Part shown: piece by piece, positions 42,229-51,973 of the stretch
Numbering within the stretch: position 1 is the first letter of the stretch
Layout: every line of letters starts with the position of its first letter
Assembly (NCBI GenBank): GCA_003153155.1
Contig: PLWV01000026.1
Span: 17,431 to 81,430, forward strand
Direction of reading: 5' to 3'
Source: Gallionella sp.
GTDB taxonomy: Bacteria > Pseudomonadota > Gammaproteobacteria > Burkholderiales > Gallionellaceae
DNA: 64,000 nt
Notes under the pieces: model-generated
The model's database searches: none
The model's input: the letters and a program-made list of their open reading frames with translations, nothing else
What the model was told of the DNA's origin: nothing
Made by a program: the position numbers and the translations under genes

Positions 42229-45200
42229 TCACCCGCACGCGCCGATTGCGCCGCAACTGGTGCAGAACTCGCAGCCGTCTTTCTTGATCAGCGTGGCGTT
42301 GCCGCATTCCTTGCAGTGCTTGCCGGCCAGTGTTTTGGGTCCGGCGGCCTTGCTTTTCTTTTTCGGCACTTCCATCACGCCCATGTGCTGTATCGGATAG
42401 CCATTCTCATCGAGGATGCCGAGCATCGCGTAACGGTGAATGATCAGTTTGGCGACATAGGAAACCGTCGAGGGGTAGCTTTCCATCTTGATGCCACCGG
42501 GCACGCGCGCCATGAAGTCGCCGAGCGGCTCGCCAAAGTTGAGCAGCTTGCGCAGCTTCATGCCGATCCAGGCCGGATCGATGACGCGCATGTCCAGGCT
42601 CAACACCTTGCACAGTCCGTCGAGGGCACGCGGATAGACTCCTGCCAGCCACATCGAGTAGGGGCGGCGTTGCCCGTCCGGCAGCACCAGTTCTTTCAGA
42701 CCGAGCACGAAGTCATCGCCGCTGCCCACATTGGAAATATCCACCGTCCAGCTCATCGTGCCGTCGGTGCCGGTCTTGGGTTCCTTCTTCGCAAACAGCG
42801 CGTCCATCATCGGGGTGGTTGCATCCGCACTGGCTTCCAGCGCGCCCAATTCTTCGATGCGGTATTTCAGCAGATGCGCGAATGCGGCCACCAGGCTGGG
42901 CATGCGTTTCATCTGGCCGTCGGGCGGCATCGGCATGTCGAAGGCGTCGTCACCGGCGGTCTTCATCAGCATCTCCAGCTTCATGCGCACCCATACCGGA
43001 TCAAGAGTGCGCATGTCCATCGACAGGGATTTGGCCAGCGCACCGAGTCCGCGCGGCTGCTCCGAGCCGTTCACCCAAACTTCGAACGGGTGATTGTGGC
43101 CGTTCTCAGTATGCGATATGAACACCACGAAACTGCCGAGCGGATGCTTCACCACCTGGGAGACCCAGCCTGAGCTGCCATTCGGCAATTCCGGGCGGCC
43201 CGGCCAGCGCAATGAAGCGAGCGCGGGTTTCGGTGTCGCTTCCAGCACGATGCGCCTGTCCTGGTCGAACACCAGGTCCTGCGGCTGATCTTCTGTTATT
43301 TCTGTTTTTGCCTGCTTGATTTCCGGCGTAACCGATAACACCGAGCCCAGCACATTGTTCGGACGATAGGTAGCCAGGCCCTTCAGTCCGGCCTTCCACG
43401 CTGCGGTGTAGAGACCTTTGAAATCTTCATAGGGATAGTCGGCGGGCACGTTGACCGTCTTGCTGATCGAGGTGTCGATGAACGGCGCGACCGCGGCCAC
43501 CATCTTCATATGGTCGAGCGCGGAGATCTCCAGAGCGGTGACGAAGGCGGGCGGCAGCTTGTTCATGTCGCCGCCCATGTGCTTATACATACGCCAAGCG
43601 TGATCTTCCACCGCGTAATCCTTGGTGCCACCCTCGGCCATGCGTTTCTTGCGCGTATAGAACCATGAGAACGGCGGCTCGATGCCGTTGGAGGCATTGT
43701 CTGCGAACGCCAGCGAAATGGTTCCGGTGGGCGCAATCGATAACAGGTGGCTGTTGCGCAGGCCATGCTCGCGGATCTTGTCCTTGATCTGATCGGGCAG
43801 ACGCGAGGCGAAGCGCGGTGCGGCCAGATATTGGTCAGCATCCAGCAGCGGGAACGCACCGCGTTCGATGGCCAGATCCACAGAGGCGAGATACGACTCG
43901 TCGCGCATGATGCGCGTGATATCGGTGGCAAACGCGCGCGCTTCGTCGGTGTCATAACGCAAGCCCAGCATCACCAGCGCATCACCCAGCCCGGTATAGC
44001 CCAGCCCGATGCGGCGCTTGTTCTGCGCTTCCAGTTGCTGTTCCGGCAGCGGCCATGCGGTGACATCCAGCACGTTGTCCAGCATGCGCACCGCGACGCG
44101 CACCAGTTGCTTGAACGGTTCGTGGTCGAAACTTGAATGCGCAGAGAACGGGTTCTTCACCATGCGCGTCAGGTCGATAGAGCCCAGACAGCAGCAGCCG
44201 TAGGGGGGAAGTGGCTGTTCCGCGCAGTTGTGGACATACAAGCCATTGGCATCGAAGGCATGCACCTCGGCAACGGTCACGTCATACACATCTTCCACAC
44301 CATCCTCTTCCAATGACAGCACGGTCGCGACGAAACGTTCAGTATTCGGCTTGCGCTGATAGTTAGCCAGCAAGCCATTCAGCCTGTCCATCTTGTCGCT
44401 ATCCGCAAAGCCGATCAGTTCGGCATAACGCCCGATGTTCTCGCCGCTGATGATGAGTTCATGCAGTGCCTGGCAGGCATATTCCTTGGAACCACCTTTT
44501 CCGTCCGGCAATGACTTCATGCCACCGGGGCGGCGATTTTGATAGATGGTGGCGATGATGCCGAGACGTTGCAGCATGCGCTGCACGGACTCCAGGTTGC
44601 CGAGGTCGATCTGCGTCAGGCGAACGCTGATGCCTTTTTCCTGCGAGCCTTGCACCGAACCATCGGCATCGAACATGCCGCGCAATACGCCGCGATAAAA
44701 ATCGGACGAGCCGGTTTCCATTGCAGCAGTGAACCGCTTGTTGCCGGGCGTCAGCCCCAGCTCCAGTGCCAATGTGCGCAATGCGCCAGTCGCCAGACGA
44801 TATTCGCCGCGACCTGCAACGGGTTTTTGCCAGCCGTGAAAATCAGAGCGGTGCGGCAACGAGCGCGCCGCTTGTTCGGTGGCATACATGACACCTGCAA
44901 CTCCGGCGGATGGAAGCATGTCGCCATGATATATTTCTCTGGCATTGGCGACTTTCAACGCGACGGCATCCCAGACACTGAGCACAGCTTTGTCGTTCTT
45001 GAGCGTGCCGTCACCAATCAATAGGCCGATCAGATAGCCTTTGTCTTCATTGTGTGCGCCGCTCCATGATTGCATGGCGCGATGATCGTGCAACACGATT
45101 TGATCTTCGCTACGGAGTTCGCCAGCTTTGACCCACTCAGTTTCACGTACATGGCGCGCCATGCGCGAAACGCGCAGCACGGGATGGTCTTCTGTAAGCC

Positions 45201-46431
45201 GCAATGAATGTCCTTCGGCGGTTTTCAGGCGCAACACCGGCTTGACGCCGGTGTGAAAGAAACCTTGCGATTCGGTGGGATAGGATTTTCCGTCGACTAC
45301 AGCAGAAAATGTTTCGCCGATCAGATTGCGTACCTGGCGCGCGCCCTGGTCTGTCATAACCCAGGTATCGGCGGTGACGCAGGGGTTGGTTGCCGCTATC
45401 TCTTCGCAGTAAGACAGGTTGTTGTCGCGGTTCATCAGGTCGATGAACAGCACACCCGGCTCGGCGTGATCGTAAGTGCTCTCCATGATCTGCTTCCACA
45501 GGTCGGCGGCCTGCACCTTGCGATATACCCACTTGCCGTCTGCGCGTTGGGCAGCACCTTGCGCCTTGAGCGCTTCGGAAGGTTCTGCTCTATGCACCAG
45601 TTCGAATGGTTGATTGTTCTCCAAAGCGTGCATCAATGCATCGGTCACGCCGACGGAGATGTTGAAGTTGCGCAGGTCGCCCTGATCCTTGGCATGGATG
45701 AATCGCTCGATGTCCGGATGATCGCAGCGCAGTACACCCATTTGCGCACCGCGCCGTGCGCCGGCCGATTCGACGGTCTCGCAGGAGCGGTCGAACACGC
45801 GCATGTAGGAGATCGGCCCGCTGGCACGGGAATTGGTGCCCTTGACGATAGCCCCCTCGGGACGGATCGACGAAAAATCGTAGCCGACACCGCCGCCGCG
45901 CCGCATGGTTTCGGCGGCTTGCTGCAAGGCATCATAGATACCGGGCTTGCCGGCGCTGATGCCTGAGATCGCATCTCCCACCGGCTGCACAAAGCAGTTG
46001 ATCAGGGTTGCCTGATTACTTAATCCCGCTGCCGAGTTGATGCGGCCGGCGGGAACAAATCCGTTCTCCTGGGCCAGGAAGAAAGCTTCTTCCCACTGGG
46101 CGCGTTGTTCCGGTTTTTCGGCTTGCGCCAATCCGCGCGCCACACGACGGCGCACATCTTCAACGGAGGTCTCGCCGGGTTCAGCGTACTTCTCCAACAA
46201 TACTTCGGTGCTGATTTCTTGCGTCATAGCAGTTGTTCCTTTGAAGGCTGATTTGCCTGCTATTTGGTCGTCCTGTAAAGGAGTTATGGGAGCCTTCGCC
46301 GGCTCAAACTGAATCGCGGGATCCTGGCGGGGGGACGCCTTGTGTTGGTCAGACGGCATGTTGGGCAAAGCGGAGAATTCGGAAATGTTGCGGGCGGATG
46401 TCGAAGACAAAACACTTTCTGTAACAAGCAT
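42229..46431 (-). CDS. nrdJ: Adenosylcobalamin-dependent ribonucleotide reductase with intein
   Basis: Class II ribonucleotide reductase, making deoxyribonucleotides with a B12-generated thiyl radical, without oxygen dependence. The 1400-residue precursor carries a 385-residue intein (residues 351-735); the joined host protein would be 1015 residues. Host motifs include [52 protein letters not shown] and, across the junction, [14 protein letters not shown], holding the radical Cys and base Glu. The C-terminal part repeats a TSCPD-like domain twice and ends in a zinc ribbon ([17 protein letters not shown]). ATG 46431 has AAGGAGG eight bases upstream, better than the longer frame to 46545. Two NrdR-like boxes lie upstream. 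Confidence 0.94.
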   Translation of the reverse strand: MLVTESVLSSTSARNISEFSALPNMPSDQHKASPRQDPAIQFEPAKAPITPLQDDQIAGKSAFKGTTAMTQEISTEVLLEKYAEPGETSVEDVRRRVARGLAQAEKPEQRAQWEEAFFLAQENGFVPAGRINSAAGLSNQATLINCFVQPVGDAISGISAGKPGIYDALQQAAETMRRGGGVGYDFSSIRPEGAIVKGTNSRASGPISYMRVFDRSCETVESAGARRGAQMGVLRCDHPDIERFIHAKDQGDLRNFNISVGVTDALMHALENNQPFELVHRAEPSEALKAQGAAQRADGKWVYRKVQAADLWKQIMESTYDHAEPGVLFIDLMNRDNNLSYCEEIAATNPCVTADTWVMTDQGARQVRNLIGETFSAVVDGKSYPTESQGFFHTGVKPVLRLKTAEGHSLRLTEDHPVLRVSRMARHVRETEWVKAGELRSEDQIVLHDHRAMQSWSGAHNEDKGYLIGLLIGDGTLKNDKAVLSVWDAVALKVANAREIYHGDMLPSAGVAGVMYATEQAARSLPHRSDFHGWQKPVAGRGEYRLATGALRTLALELGLTPGNKRFTAAMETGSSDFYRGVLRGMFDADGSVQGSQEKGISVRLTQIDLGNLESVQRMLQRLGIIATIYQNRRPGGMKSLPDGKGGSKEYACQALHELIISGENIGRYAELIGFADSDKMDRLNGLLANYQRKPNTERFVATVLSLEEDGVEDVYDVTVAEVHAFDANGLYVHNCAEQPLPPYGCCCLGSIDLTRMVKNPFSAHSSFDHEPFKQLVRVAVRMLDNVLDVTAWPLPEQQLEAQNKRRIGLGYTGLGDALVMLGLRYDTDEARAFATDITRIMRDESYLASVDLAIERGAFPLLDADQYLAAPRFASRLPDQIKDKIREHGLRNSHLLSIAPTGTISLAFADNASNGIEPPFSWFYTRKKRMAEGGTKDYAVEDHAWRMYKHMGGDMNKLPPAFVTALEISALDHMKMVAAVAPFIDTSISKTVNVPADYPYEDFKGLYTAAWKAGLKGLATYRPNNVLGSVLSVTPEIKQAKTEITEDQPQDLVFDQDRRIVLEATPKPALASLRWPGRPELPNGSSGWVSQVVKHPLGSFVVFISHTENGHNHPFEVWVNGSEQPRGLGALAKSLSMDMRTLDPVWVRMKLEMLMKTAGDDAFDMPMPPDGQMKRMPSLVAAFAHLLKYRIEELGALEASADATTPMMDALFAKKEPKTGTDGTMSWTVDISNVGSGDDFVLGLKELVLPDGQRRPYSMWLAGVYPRALDGLCKVLSLDMRVIDPAWIGMKLRKLLNFGEPLGDFMARVPGGIKMESYPSTVSYVAKLIIHRYAMLGILDENGYPIQHMGVMEVPKKKSKAAGPKTLAGKHCKECGNATLIKKDGCEFCTSCGAIGACG
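44227..45381 (-). mobile_element. LAGLIDADG intein in NrdJ
   Basis: A 385-residue intein. Block A begins at Cys1 (CVTADTWVM), block B is [12 protein letters not shown] with the Thr-x-x-His, block F is [18 protein letters not shown] and block G ends VHN before the +1 Cys of the host. The penultimate His and terminal Asn needed for splicing are present. Two dodecapeptides, [13 protein letters not shown] (near precursor residue 469) and [16 protein letters not shown] (near 585), mark a LAGLIDADG homing endonuclease. The +1 residue is the host's own Cys in NPCAEQP. All splicing residues look intact. Confidence 0.95.
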
Positions 46432-46479
46432 AATACAACCTCCTTGATTGCACGGCTGTTTTAGCCCGAAAAACTCAAA

Positions 46480-46527
46480 ACCACTATATGTAGTAGTTTT
46501 CCCCTTAATTTGAACTAATTCTAGGAG
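46480..46527 (-). promoter_or_regulatory. Two NrdR-like boxes upstream of nrdJ
   Basis: Box one, ACTATATGTAGT (46483-46494), is close to the NrdR consensus ACWATATWGT-type palindrome. Box two, ACTAATTCTAGG (46514-46525), is weaker. Their centres are exactly 31 bp apart, three helical turns, the spacing known for NrdR operators. NrdR would repress nrdJ when ATP/dATP signals excess nucleotides. Confidence 0.6.
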
Positions 46528-46694
46528 GTTAAATTTTTTTTGCAAGTCATATTTCGGACTAGATAGTTTGACTTAACTCGCAAGATAAGCTAAGTGGATT
46601 TAGTTCTGAAGTACAATTCTTGCAAGAGTACTCAAAGACGGATTTCCGGGTAAATGTTGCACAGTCTTTCCGGTAATAATGCCTTCCGCATTTG

Positions 46695-47531
46695 CTAGTG
46701 CGCCAGCAAATTCACCAGTCCATCCAGTCCGACAAAATTCAGCGCGTAGCTGGCCCGCTCGCGCACCACCGGCTTGGCATGGTAGGCGATGCTGATGCCC
46801 GCCTGCGCCATCATTTTCAAGTCGTTCGCGCCGTCGCCCATGGCGATGACCTGCTCCGGTTTCAGTTTAAGTTCTGCGCGGATCTTCACCAGCCAGTCGG
46901 CCTTGCCTTGCGCGTCGAATATTTTGCCCAGCACCTTACCGGTGAGCTTGCCGTTGGCGATCTCAAGGGTGTTGGCATGGGTGTAGTCCAGGCCTAGTCT
47001 TGCCTTGAGGCGCTCGGTGAAGAATACGAAGCCGCCGGACACCAGCAGTGTCTTGATGCCGTGCGTTTGCAGCGCCTTAAGCAGGGTCTCCGCGCCGGGG
47101 GAGAGTCGCAAACGTTCATCATACACGCGTTGCAAGGCATGTTCGTCCAGCCCTTCCAATAGTGCGACACGGCGGCGCAGACTTTCGGCGAAGTCTATCT
47201 CGCCGCGCATCGCTGCTTCGGTGATCGCCGCGACCTGAGGTTTCAGTCCCTGCATGTCGGCGATCTCGTCGATGCACTCGATGGCGATCAGCGTCGAATC
47301 CATGTCCATCACCATGAGCCCGAAATTTGCCAGCTTCCGGCCGCGCGCCACGAAGCCGTAATCAAGCCGGTTCGCAAGACAGTAGGGCGCAATCCCGGTA
47401 TGCGCCTGCGCGGCGGTCAAGCGATAGGCGCGCTCGGCGATCTGCTCGCATTGCCTGCTCTGCGCCAGTTTGGCGAGATGGTCGAGATGCGTTGCATCTA
47501 TGGTGTGAGCGGCTTGGATGATGAGGTTCAT
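46695..47531 (-). CDS. serB: Phosphoserine phosphatase
   Basis: SerB dephosphorylates phosphoserine, the last step of serine synthesis. The 278-residue HAD-fold enzyme has the nucleophile Asp76 and acid Asp78 in MVMDMDST, the second motif Ser in LLVSGGF, a Lys in RLGLDY-to-KADWL region, and the acidic GDGANDLKMM. The N-terminal 70 residues are an ACT-like regulatory domain of the kind found in betaproteobacterial SerB. It is transcribed away from yajC-secDF. Confidence 0.94.
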   Translation of the reverse strand: MNLIIQAAHTIDATHLDHLAKLAQSRQCEQIAERAYRLTAAQAHTGIAPYCLANRLDYGFVARGRKLANFGLMVMDMDSTLIAIECIDEIADMQGLKPQVAAITEAAMRGEIDFAESLRRRVALLEGLDEHALQRVYDERLRLSPGAETLLKALQTHGIKTLLVSGGFVFFTERLKARLGLDYTHANTLEIANGKLTGKVLGKIFDAQGKADWLVKIRAELKLKPEQVIAMGDGANDLKMMAQAGISIAYHAKPVVRERASYALNFVGLDGLVNLLAH

Positions 47532-47709
47532 GTGTTCAAGACAAGAGGTAAAGAATATTTGATGTTTGGCATACGCCGGGCGATGTCGGGGTATTTTAAT
47601 TCAATTCCCGGTTCAGGCAGGAGTGTTGATGCAGTTGTGTGCCGGACATGAGTGAGCAGCTGCGGCTTCATGGTAGAATGCGCGCCTTTTGATTTATCGT
47701 GGAGAAAAT

Positions 47710-48036
47710 ATGTTTATCAGTAATGCTTACGCAGAAGCGGCCGCAGCCGCGCCGGATAACGGAATTATGAATTTCCTGCCGCTGATCGCATTGGTCGCGG
47801 TGTTTTACTTCTTAATATTGCGCCCGCAGTCCAAGCGCGGCAAAGAACAGAAAGCCATGATTGCAGCACTGCAACGCGGTGATGAAGTTGTGACGGCTGG
47901 CGGTGAAGTCGGGAGTGTCAGCAAAGTTTACGAGCAATACGTCGGCGTGGAAATCGCTACAAACCTCGAAGTGACGGTGCAAAAGAGCGCGATTCAAAGC
48001 GTGTTGCCGAAGGGAACGATCAAGGCTATCAAGTAA
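47710..48036 (+). CDS. yajC: Preprotein translocase subunit YajC
   Basis: A 108-residue accessory subunit of the SecDF-YajC complex. One N-terminal membrane helix (about residues 23-42, LPLIALVAVFYFLILRPQ) is followed by the cytosolic domain with RPQSKRGKEQKAMIAALQRGDEVVTAGG and VTVQKSAIQSVLPKGTIK. ATG 47710 has GGAGAAAA upstream; a longer frame from 47689 lacks a site. A TAGAAT box at 47674-47679 may be its -10, without a clear -35. It starts the yajC-secD-secF unit. Confidence 0.93.
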   Translation: MFISNAYAEAAAAAPDNGIMNFLPLIALVAVFYFLILRPQSKRGKEQKAMIAALQRGDEVVTAGGEVGSVSKVYEQYVGVEIATNLEVTVQKSAIQSVLPKGTIKAIK

Positions 48037-48106
48037 TGGTTTCCTAATTAAATTTCGCGGTGGCGTGTCCTTGATCGGACACAAACGCAGTTATCAAGAG
48101 GTTGTA

Positions 48107-49918
48107 ATGAACCAATATCCGTTGTGGAAATATCTGCTGATTCTGGCCGCGTTGCTGGCCGGGTTGATTTACACCCTGCCGAATTTTTACGGTGAATCGC
48201 CTGCTGTGCAGGTGTCGCCGTTGCGCACCAGTTTGAAAGCGGATGCCGCATTGCTGGAGCACGTTGGAAATGTCCTGAAGGCGGCCAACCTTAATTCGGA
48301 ACTAGTCATGCTGGACGGCAATAGCGTCAAAGCCCGCTTTGCCGATACCGACAGCCAACTGAAGGCCAAGGATGTGCTGGTCGCCCAGTTGGGCGAGGAT
48401 TACGTGGTCGCGCTCAATTTGCTGCCGCGTTCGCCGCAGTGGCTGACCAAGCTTAATGCGCTGCCGATGTATCTCGGTCTGGACTTGCGCGGCGGGGTGC
48501 ATTTTCTGTTGCAAGTGGACATGAATGCCGCGCTGAGCAAGGCATTGGAAGCGGCCACCGGCGATATACGCAGCGCGCTGCGCGAACAGAATATCGCTTA
48601 TTCAGGCGTGAGTCGCGACGGCAAAGTGTTGTTGGTGAAGTTCCGCGATGCCGGTGCACGCAGCAAGGGCGAAGCTGAAATCAAACAGCGTTTTTCCGAC
48701 TTCGCGCTGAATAGTGCGGATGAACGCGGCGAATACAACCTGCTCGTCACCCTTAAGCCGGAAGCGGAGAAGCACATCCAGGATTCCGCGGTGCAGCAGA
48801 ATCTGGTCACCTTGCGCAACCGTGTGAATGAGCTGGGTGTGGCCGAACCGGTGATTCAGCAACAGGGCGCGGATCGTGTCGTGGTGCAACTGCCCGGGGT
48901 GCAGGACACGGCGCGTGCCAAGGATATTCTGGGACGTACCGCGACTCTGGAAGTGCGCATGGTGGATGAGACCCATCAGGCCAGCGCAGGTGCGGCCGCA
49001 CCGTTCGGCACTGAGATGTTCAAGGATCGCGAAGGCCGGATGCTGTTGGTGAAGAAGCAAGTGGTACTCACCGGCGAACGCATCAACGACGCACAGCCCG
49101 GTTTCGACAATCGCACCAATGAAGCGGCGGTGCATATCAATCTGGACGGCGTGGGGGCGCGTCAATTCAAGGAAGCGACGCGCGAGAATGTCGGCAAACG
49201 CATGGCGATCATCCTGTTTGAAAAGGGCAAAGGCGAAATCGTAACGGCCCCGGTCATCCGTGAAGAAATCGGTGGCGGTCGCGTACAGATCACCGGTCAG
49301 ATGAGTACCGTTGAAGCGCAGGACACCGCACTGCTGCTGCGCGCCGGTGCGCTGGCGGCACCCATGGAAATCATCGAAGAGCGTACCGTCGGACCCAGCC
49401 TGGGTGCGGAAAATATCACGCGCGGCTTTAATTCCACCAAGATCGGTTTTATCATGGTTGCGCTATTCATGATGGTTTACTATTTGATGTTCGGCACGAT
49501 TTCAGTGCTGGCACTGACAGCGAATCTGCTGTTGCTGGTGGCGTTGCTGTCCATGATGCAAGCCACGCTTACTTTGCCGGGTATGGCGGGAATCGCGCTG
49601 ACGCTGGGCATGGCGATCGATGCGAACGTGCTGATCAATGAGCGTATCCGCGAAGAGCTGCGCAACGGCATCACGCCTCAGGCCGCGATACATGCCGGAT
49701 ATGACCGGGCATTCGGCACCATCCTCGACTCCAACGTTACCACCTTCATTGCCGGGATTGCGTTGTTCATGTTCGGCTCGGGTCCGATCAAAGGGTTCGC
49801 GGTGGTGCTGTGTCTGGGTATCATGACTTCGATGTTCAGCGCGGTGATGATTTCGCGCGCGATAGTGAATTTGATTTACGGCCGCAAGGCCAGGTTAACA
49901 AAAGTAGCAATTGGTTAA
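48107..49918 (+). CDS. secD: Protein translocase subunit SecD
   Basis: SecD, a 603-residue RND-type membrane protein that uses the proton gradient to pull exported proteins to the periplasm. The first helix (YLLILAALLAGLIYTLPNFYG), the large periplasmic domain with LGLDLRGGVHFLLQVD, and the C-terminal group of five helices with ITRGFNSTKIGFI and GMAIDANVLINERIREEL are all present; Asp and Arg of the last motif take part in proton flow. ATG 48107 follows AGAGGTTG. SecF follows after a gap that holds a hairpin repeat. Confidence 0.96.
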   Translation: MNQYPLWKYLLILAALLAGLIYTLPNFYGESPAVQVSPLRTSLKADAALLEHVGNVLKAANLNSELVMLDGNSVKARFADTDSQLKAKDVLVAQLGEDYVVALNLLPRSPQWLTKLNALPMYLGLDLRGGVHFLLQVDMNAALSKALEAATGDIRSALREQNIAYSGVSRDGKVLLVKFRDAGARSKGEAEIKQRFSDFALNSADERGEYNLLVTLKPEAEKHIQDSAVQQNLVTLRNRVNELGVAEPVIQQQGADRVVVQLPGVQDTARAKDILGRTATLEVRMVDETHQASAGAAAPFGTEMFKDREGRMLLVKKQVVLTGERINDAQPGFDNRTNEAAVHINLDGVGARQFKEATRENVGKRMAIILFEKGKGEIVTAPVIREEIGGGRVQITGQMSTVEAQDTALLLRAGALAAPMEIIEERTVGPSLGAENITRGFNSTKIGFIMVALFMMVYYLMFGTISVLALTANLLLLVALLSMMQATLTLPGMAGIALTLGMAIDANVLINERIREELRNGITPQAAIHAGYDRAFGTILDSNVTTFIAGIALFMFGSGPIKGFAVVLCLGIMTSMFSAVMISRAIVNLIYGRKARLTKVAIG

Positions 49919-49933
49919 CGCTATAACCAAACT

Positions 49934-50021
49934 ACCGTTCGCCCTGATGAAACAACTAGCCATTCGACTAGGCTATCAAAAGACAATAGCCAAGTCGCTG
50001 GTTATGAGCTTGTCGAAGGGT
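49934..50021 (+). repeat. Hairpin repeat unit between secD and secF
   Basis: CCGTTCGCCC, leader TGATGAAACAAC, hairpin unit 49957-50005 with GGCTAT/ATAGCC, then GAGCTTGTCGAAGGGT. The 88 bases are identical to the mutS-internal copy (15019-15106, inverted). It looks like a hairpin unit set inside a CGCCCTGAGCTTGTCGAAGG palindrome. Confidence 0.9.
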
Positions 50022-50107
50022 GAATCTAACGCTAAGTTTTCAATCCGCTCATGGTTCGCAAGCTCACCACGAACGGATTGATGTAATGGCTCGCTAAGGA
50101 AAACAAC

Positions 50108-51040
50108 ATGGAATTTTTCAGGATCAAGCACGACATTCCCTTCATGAGTTATGGGCGCTATACCACCGCGATTTCGCTGGTGACGTTTTTGTTTGCGATA
50201 TTTTTTCTCTCCACCAAAGGACTGAATTTCGGGGTGGATTTCACCGGAGGCACGGTGATGGAGGTGCATTACGCGCAGTCGGCCGATCTCGCCAAGGTGC
50301 GCGCGCAACTCGCCGAGACCGGTTTGCCGGATGCATTGGTGCAGAATTTCGGTTCCAGCTATGACGTGCTGATACAAGTGCCGTTCAAGCAGAATTTCGC
50401 CGGAGCCAAGCTCAGCGAACAGGTCATGGCAGGATTGCGCAAACAGGATGCCAGTGTGGAAATGCGCCGCGTGGAATTCGTCGGTCCGCAAGTCGGCAAA
50501 GACTTGATCGACAACGGCGAGTTGGCGCTGCTGCTGGTGTCGCTTGGTATCGTCGGTTATCTGTGGTTGCGCTTCGAGTGGAAATTCGGCCTGTCCGCCA
50601 TTATCGCCAACTTGCATGACGTGGTGATCATTCTCGGTTTCTTCGCCTTTTTCCAGTGGGAATTTTCGCTCTCCGTGCTGGCGGCGGTGCTGGCGGTGCT
50701 GGGCTATTCGGTCAACGAATCGGTGGTGGTGTTCGATCGTATCCGTGAAAACTTCCGCACCATGCGCAAGGCCGAAGTGTCCGTGATCATTGACAATGCC
50801 ATTACCCGTACCATGTCGCGCACCATCATCACCCACGGCTGCACACAGATGATGGTCGGCGCGATGCTGTTCCTCGGCGGCGAAACGCTGCACTATTTCG
50901 CCATGGCGTTGACCATCGGCATCCTGTTCAGCATCTACTCCTCGGTATTGGTTGCCAGCCCGCTGTTGATGTTGTTCGGCGTGTCGCGCGAAGATTTCAT
51001 CAAGCCTGAGAAGACTGAAACCGAAGAAGTATTGCCCTGA
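50108..51040 (+). CDS. secF: Protein translocase subunit SecF
   Basis: SecF, the 310-residue partner of SecD, with one N-terminal helix, a small periplasmic domain (LNFGVDFTGGTVMEVHY) and five C-terminal helices carrying VLGYSVNESVVVFDRIRENFR and SRTIITHG. AAGGAAAAC precedes ATG 50108. It shares a transcript with secD, although about 190 bp, including a repeat unit, lie between them. Confidence 0.95.
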   Translation: MEFFRIKHDIPFMSYGRYTTAISLVTFLFAIFFLSTKGLNFGVDFTGGTVMEVHYAQSADLAKVRAQLAETGLPDALVQNFGSSYDVLIQVPFKQNFAGAKLSEQVMAGLRKQDASVEMRRVEFVGPQVGKDLIDNGELALLLVSLGIVGYLWLRFEWKFGLSAIIANLHDVVIILGFFAFFQWEFSLSVLAAVLAVLGYSVNESVVVFDRIRENFRTMRKAEVSVIIDNAITRTMSRTIITHGCTQMMVGAMLFLGGETLHYFAMALTIGILFSIYSSVLVASPLLMLFGVSREDFIKPEKTETEEVLP

Positions 51041-51052
51041 TTATCCGCCTCC

Positions 51053-51076
51053 CCCTCTCCCGCTTGCGGGAGAGGG
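51053..51076. repeat. CCCTCTCCC palindromic repeat
   Basis: CCCTCTCCCGC, TT, GCGGGAGAGGG, followed by CTGGGGAGAGGG. This common bacterial repeat type lies just after secF and may act as a terminator-like hairpin. Confidence 0.7.
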
Positions 51077-51121
51077 CTGGGGAGAGGGTGTTCGCATTAT
51101 TGAATTTATGGAGCATGCCTC

Positions 51122-51769
51122 TTGGACTTACTGACCGCATTCCTTGACATCATCCTGAATCTGGATGCACACCTGCTGGCACTTACCCAGCAATACGGCG
51201 TGTGGGTGTATGCCATTCTGTTCCTGATCATCTATAGCGAAACCGGTCTGGTGATCACGCCTTTCCTGCCCGGCGATTCGCTGTTGTTTGTGGCGGGTGC
51301 GCTGTGCGGAATGGGGGCACTGCAACTGGAGTGGCTTGCGCCGTTGCTGGCGTTGGCGGCATTCAGCGGCGACAACACTAACTACTGGGTCGGTCGTCTG
51401 GTTGGAATGCGCCTGCTTAACCGCGTCGACGCCAGGCTCATCAGGCGCGAGCACCTCGACAAGACCCACGCTTTCTACGAAAAACACGGCGGCAAGACCA
51501 TCATCTTTGCGCGCTTCCTGCCCATCATTCGCACCTTTGCGCCGTTTGTGGCGGGCGTTGGTATGATGCGTTATCGGCTGTTCGTGCTGTTCAGCGCGCT
51601 GGGCAGTGTGGCGTGGATAACCAGCCTTACCATGGCGGGCTATTTGTTCGGCAACATCCCTGTGGTGAAAAACAACCTCACCCTGATTATCGTCGGCATT
51701 ATCGTGATTTCTTTACTGCCCGCACTGCTTGAATTCGTTCGCCATCGCAAAAGCAATCAATCCGCTTGA
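51122..51769 (+). CDS. DedA-family membrane protein
   Basis: A 215-residue SNARE-associated/DedA protein. Signature parts are IIYSETGLVITPFLPGDSLLFVAGAL and the motif FARFLPIIRTFAPFVAGVGMM, which in relatives takes part in proton-driven undecaprenyl phosphate or lipid recycling across the inner membrane. About five helices follow. The start is TTG at 51122 with GGAGCATG upstream; no earlier ATG keeps the right frame. Terminated by the hairpin at 51798. Confidence 0.9.
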   Translation: MDLLTAFLDIILNLDAHLLALTQQYGVWVYAILFLIIYSETGLVITPFLPGDSLLFVAGALCGMGALQLEWLAPLLALAAFSGDNTNYWVGRLVGMRLLNRVDARLIRREHLDKTHAFYEKHGGKTIIFARFLPIIRTFAPFVAGVGMMRYRLFVLFSALGSVAWITSLTMAGYLFGNIPVVKNNLTLIIVGIIVISLLPALLEFVRHRKSNQSA

Positions 51770-51797
51770 GCGAACCACGACGTTGATGTGCAGAACT

Positions 51798-51825
51798 AAA
51801 AAGCCCGGCTTGTTCCGGGCTTTTT
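51798..51825. terminator. Intrinsic terminator after the DedA gene
   Basis: AAAAAGCCCGG, six bases, CCGGGCTTTTT: a strong hairpin with a T run, usable from both sides. Confidence 0.9.
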
Positions 51826-51855
51826 CGTTTTTTGAATCTCTATGATACTAATTCC

Positions 51856-51967
51856 GTCATTCCGGCGAAGGCCGGAATCCAGCGGTTTATCCAATATGCC
51901 TTTGGTGCAGCCCCGCGTTGCGGGAAAGTTTTTTCGTTGACTGGATTCCGGCCTTCGCCGGAATGAC
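51856..51967. repeat. GTCATTCCGGCGAAGG inverted-repeat element
   Basis: GTCATTCCGGCGAAGGCC... at 51856-51882 has its exact complement at 51941-51967, a perfect 27-bp inverted repeat around 58 bases. This GTCATTCCGGCGAAGG family is widespread in proteobacteria. It lies just after pstB (minus strand), so its hairpin may also stabilise or end that message. Confidence 0.9.
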
Positions 51968-51973
51968 GGCAGA

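Noticed and set aside
46432..46694. Cobalamin riboswitch upstream of nrdJ
   Set aside because: The expected B12-box and long leader are not visible; the region is short and fits NrdR boxes instead.
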